Shown: in pieces, positions 56,190 to 56,229 of the stretch
Position numbering within the stretch: position 1 is the stretch's first letter
Layout: every line of letters begins with the position of its first letter
DNA from: Type-B symbiont of Plautia stali
GTDB taxonomy: Bacteria > Pseudomonadota > Gammaproteobacteria > Enterobacterales > Enterobacteriaceae
Direction of reading: 5' to 3'
Length of the DNA stretch: 56,229 nucleotides
Assembly (NCBI GenBank): GCA_001485295.1
Contig: BBOA01000013.1
Span: 1 to 56,229 of the forward strand
Notes under the pieces: model-generated
Database searches by the model: none
Told to the model about the DNA's origin: nothing
Seen by the model: only the letters and a program-made list of their open reading frames with translations
Made by a program: the position numbers and the translations under genes

Positions 56190-56229
56190 GATGTTTTTGT
56201 TGAAAAAAACGACACTCGGAAATTAATTT
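56190..56229 (+). promoter_or_regulatory. Probable start of an rrn promoter upstream region
   Basis: A/T tracts and GGAAATTAATTT at the window end resemble the UP element of rrnB P1 (E. coli AGAAAATTATTTTAAATT), which follows murI in E. coli. The -35 and -10 boxes would be outside the window. Confidence 0.4.

Overview
The window is chromosomal DNA of a gammaproteobacterium of the order Enterobacterales. It is most like the Pantoea/Erwinia group: the mnmE-yidC-yidD-rnpA-rpmH-dnaA-dnaN-recF-gyrB block, an argE/argCBGH cluster with a short (about 405 residue) argG, a peroxiredoxin-glutaredoxin hybrid gene beside oxyR, and proteins very close to their E. coli counterparts. About 26 genes look intact and about 38 are recognisably broken. 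That mixture, with pseudogenes still easy to read, suggests a lineage that became host-restricted fairly recently, such as an insect-gut symbiont. The taxonomy and lifestyle are inference; the gene calls rest on residues visible in the translations.

Layout. 1-5200: remains of an amidase, the pstSCAB phosphate transporter, an unrecognised membrane protein and a RutE-type reductase. 5200-15970: intact replication and RNP block (mnmE, yidC, yidD, rnpA, rpmH, dnaA, dnaN, recF, gyrB), ending in a strong terminator. 16050-19260: broken yidA, an MFS transporter, yidR and yidQ. 19380-19980: intact ibpA with a sigma-32 promoter and a ROSE-like leader. 19990-24300: a degraded cluster (EamA exporter, YbaK/YeaK-like deacylase, class II glutamine amidotransferase, ATP-grasp protein, MocR-like regulator/aminotransferase) and the avtA tail. 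25138-26411: intact dnaT-dnaC. 26575-28650: broken ROK regulator, xylB tail, isochorismatase-like hydrolase and GlxA-like regulator. 28724-31714: intact glyQS. 31784-36440: remains of an HTH protein, yibF, fdhE, fdoI, fdoH and fdoG. 36745-38371: intact fdhD and sodA. 38555-42694: broken VirK/YbjX-family gene, yibL, mtlR, mtlD, mtlA and ppc. 42993-48840: complete argE/argCBGH. 48921-51878: intact oxyR between a broken prx-grx gene and a broken sthA. 52071-54310: intact fabR, yijD and trmA. 54434-56189: damaged cobalamin riboswitch, broken btuB and murI. The last 40 bases look like the start of an rrn upstream region.

Functionally, replication, tRNA charging and modification, membrane insertion, arginine synthesis, superoxide and peroxide responses and a small heat-shock protein are kept. 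High-affinity phosphate uptake, formate respiration, mannitol use, vitamin B12 uptake, PEP carboxylase and transhydrogenase are lost. I found no new defence, mobile or biosynthetic system. The unusual content is mutational: a recurring set of perfect short tandem duplications (9 to 43 bp), two near-perfect palindromes inside pseudogenes, deletion fusions of neighbouring genes, and nonsense codons that are nearly all TAG replacing Trp. One duplication has destroyed the ancestral start of the essential gene murI, which now seems to depend on an internal GTG.
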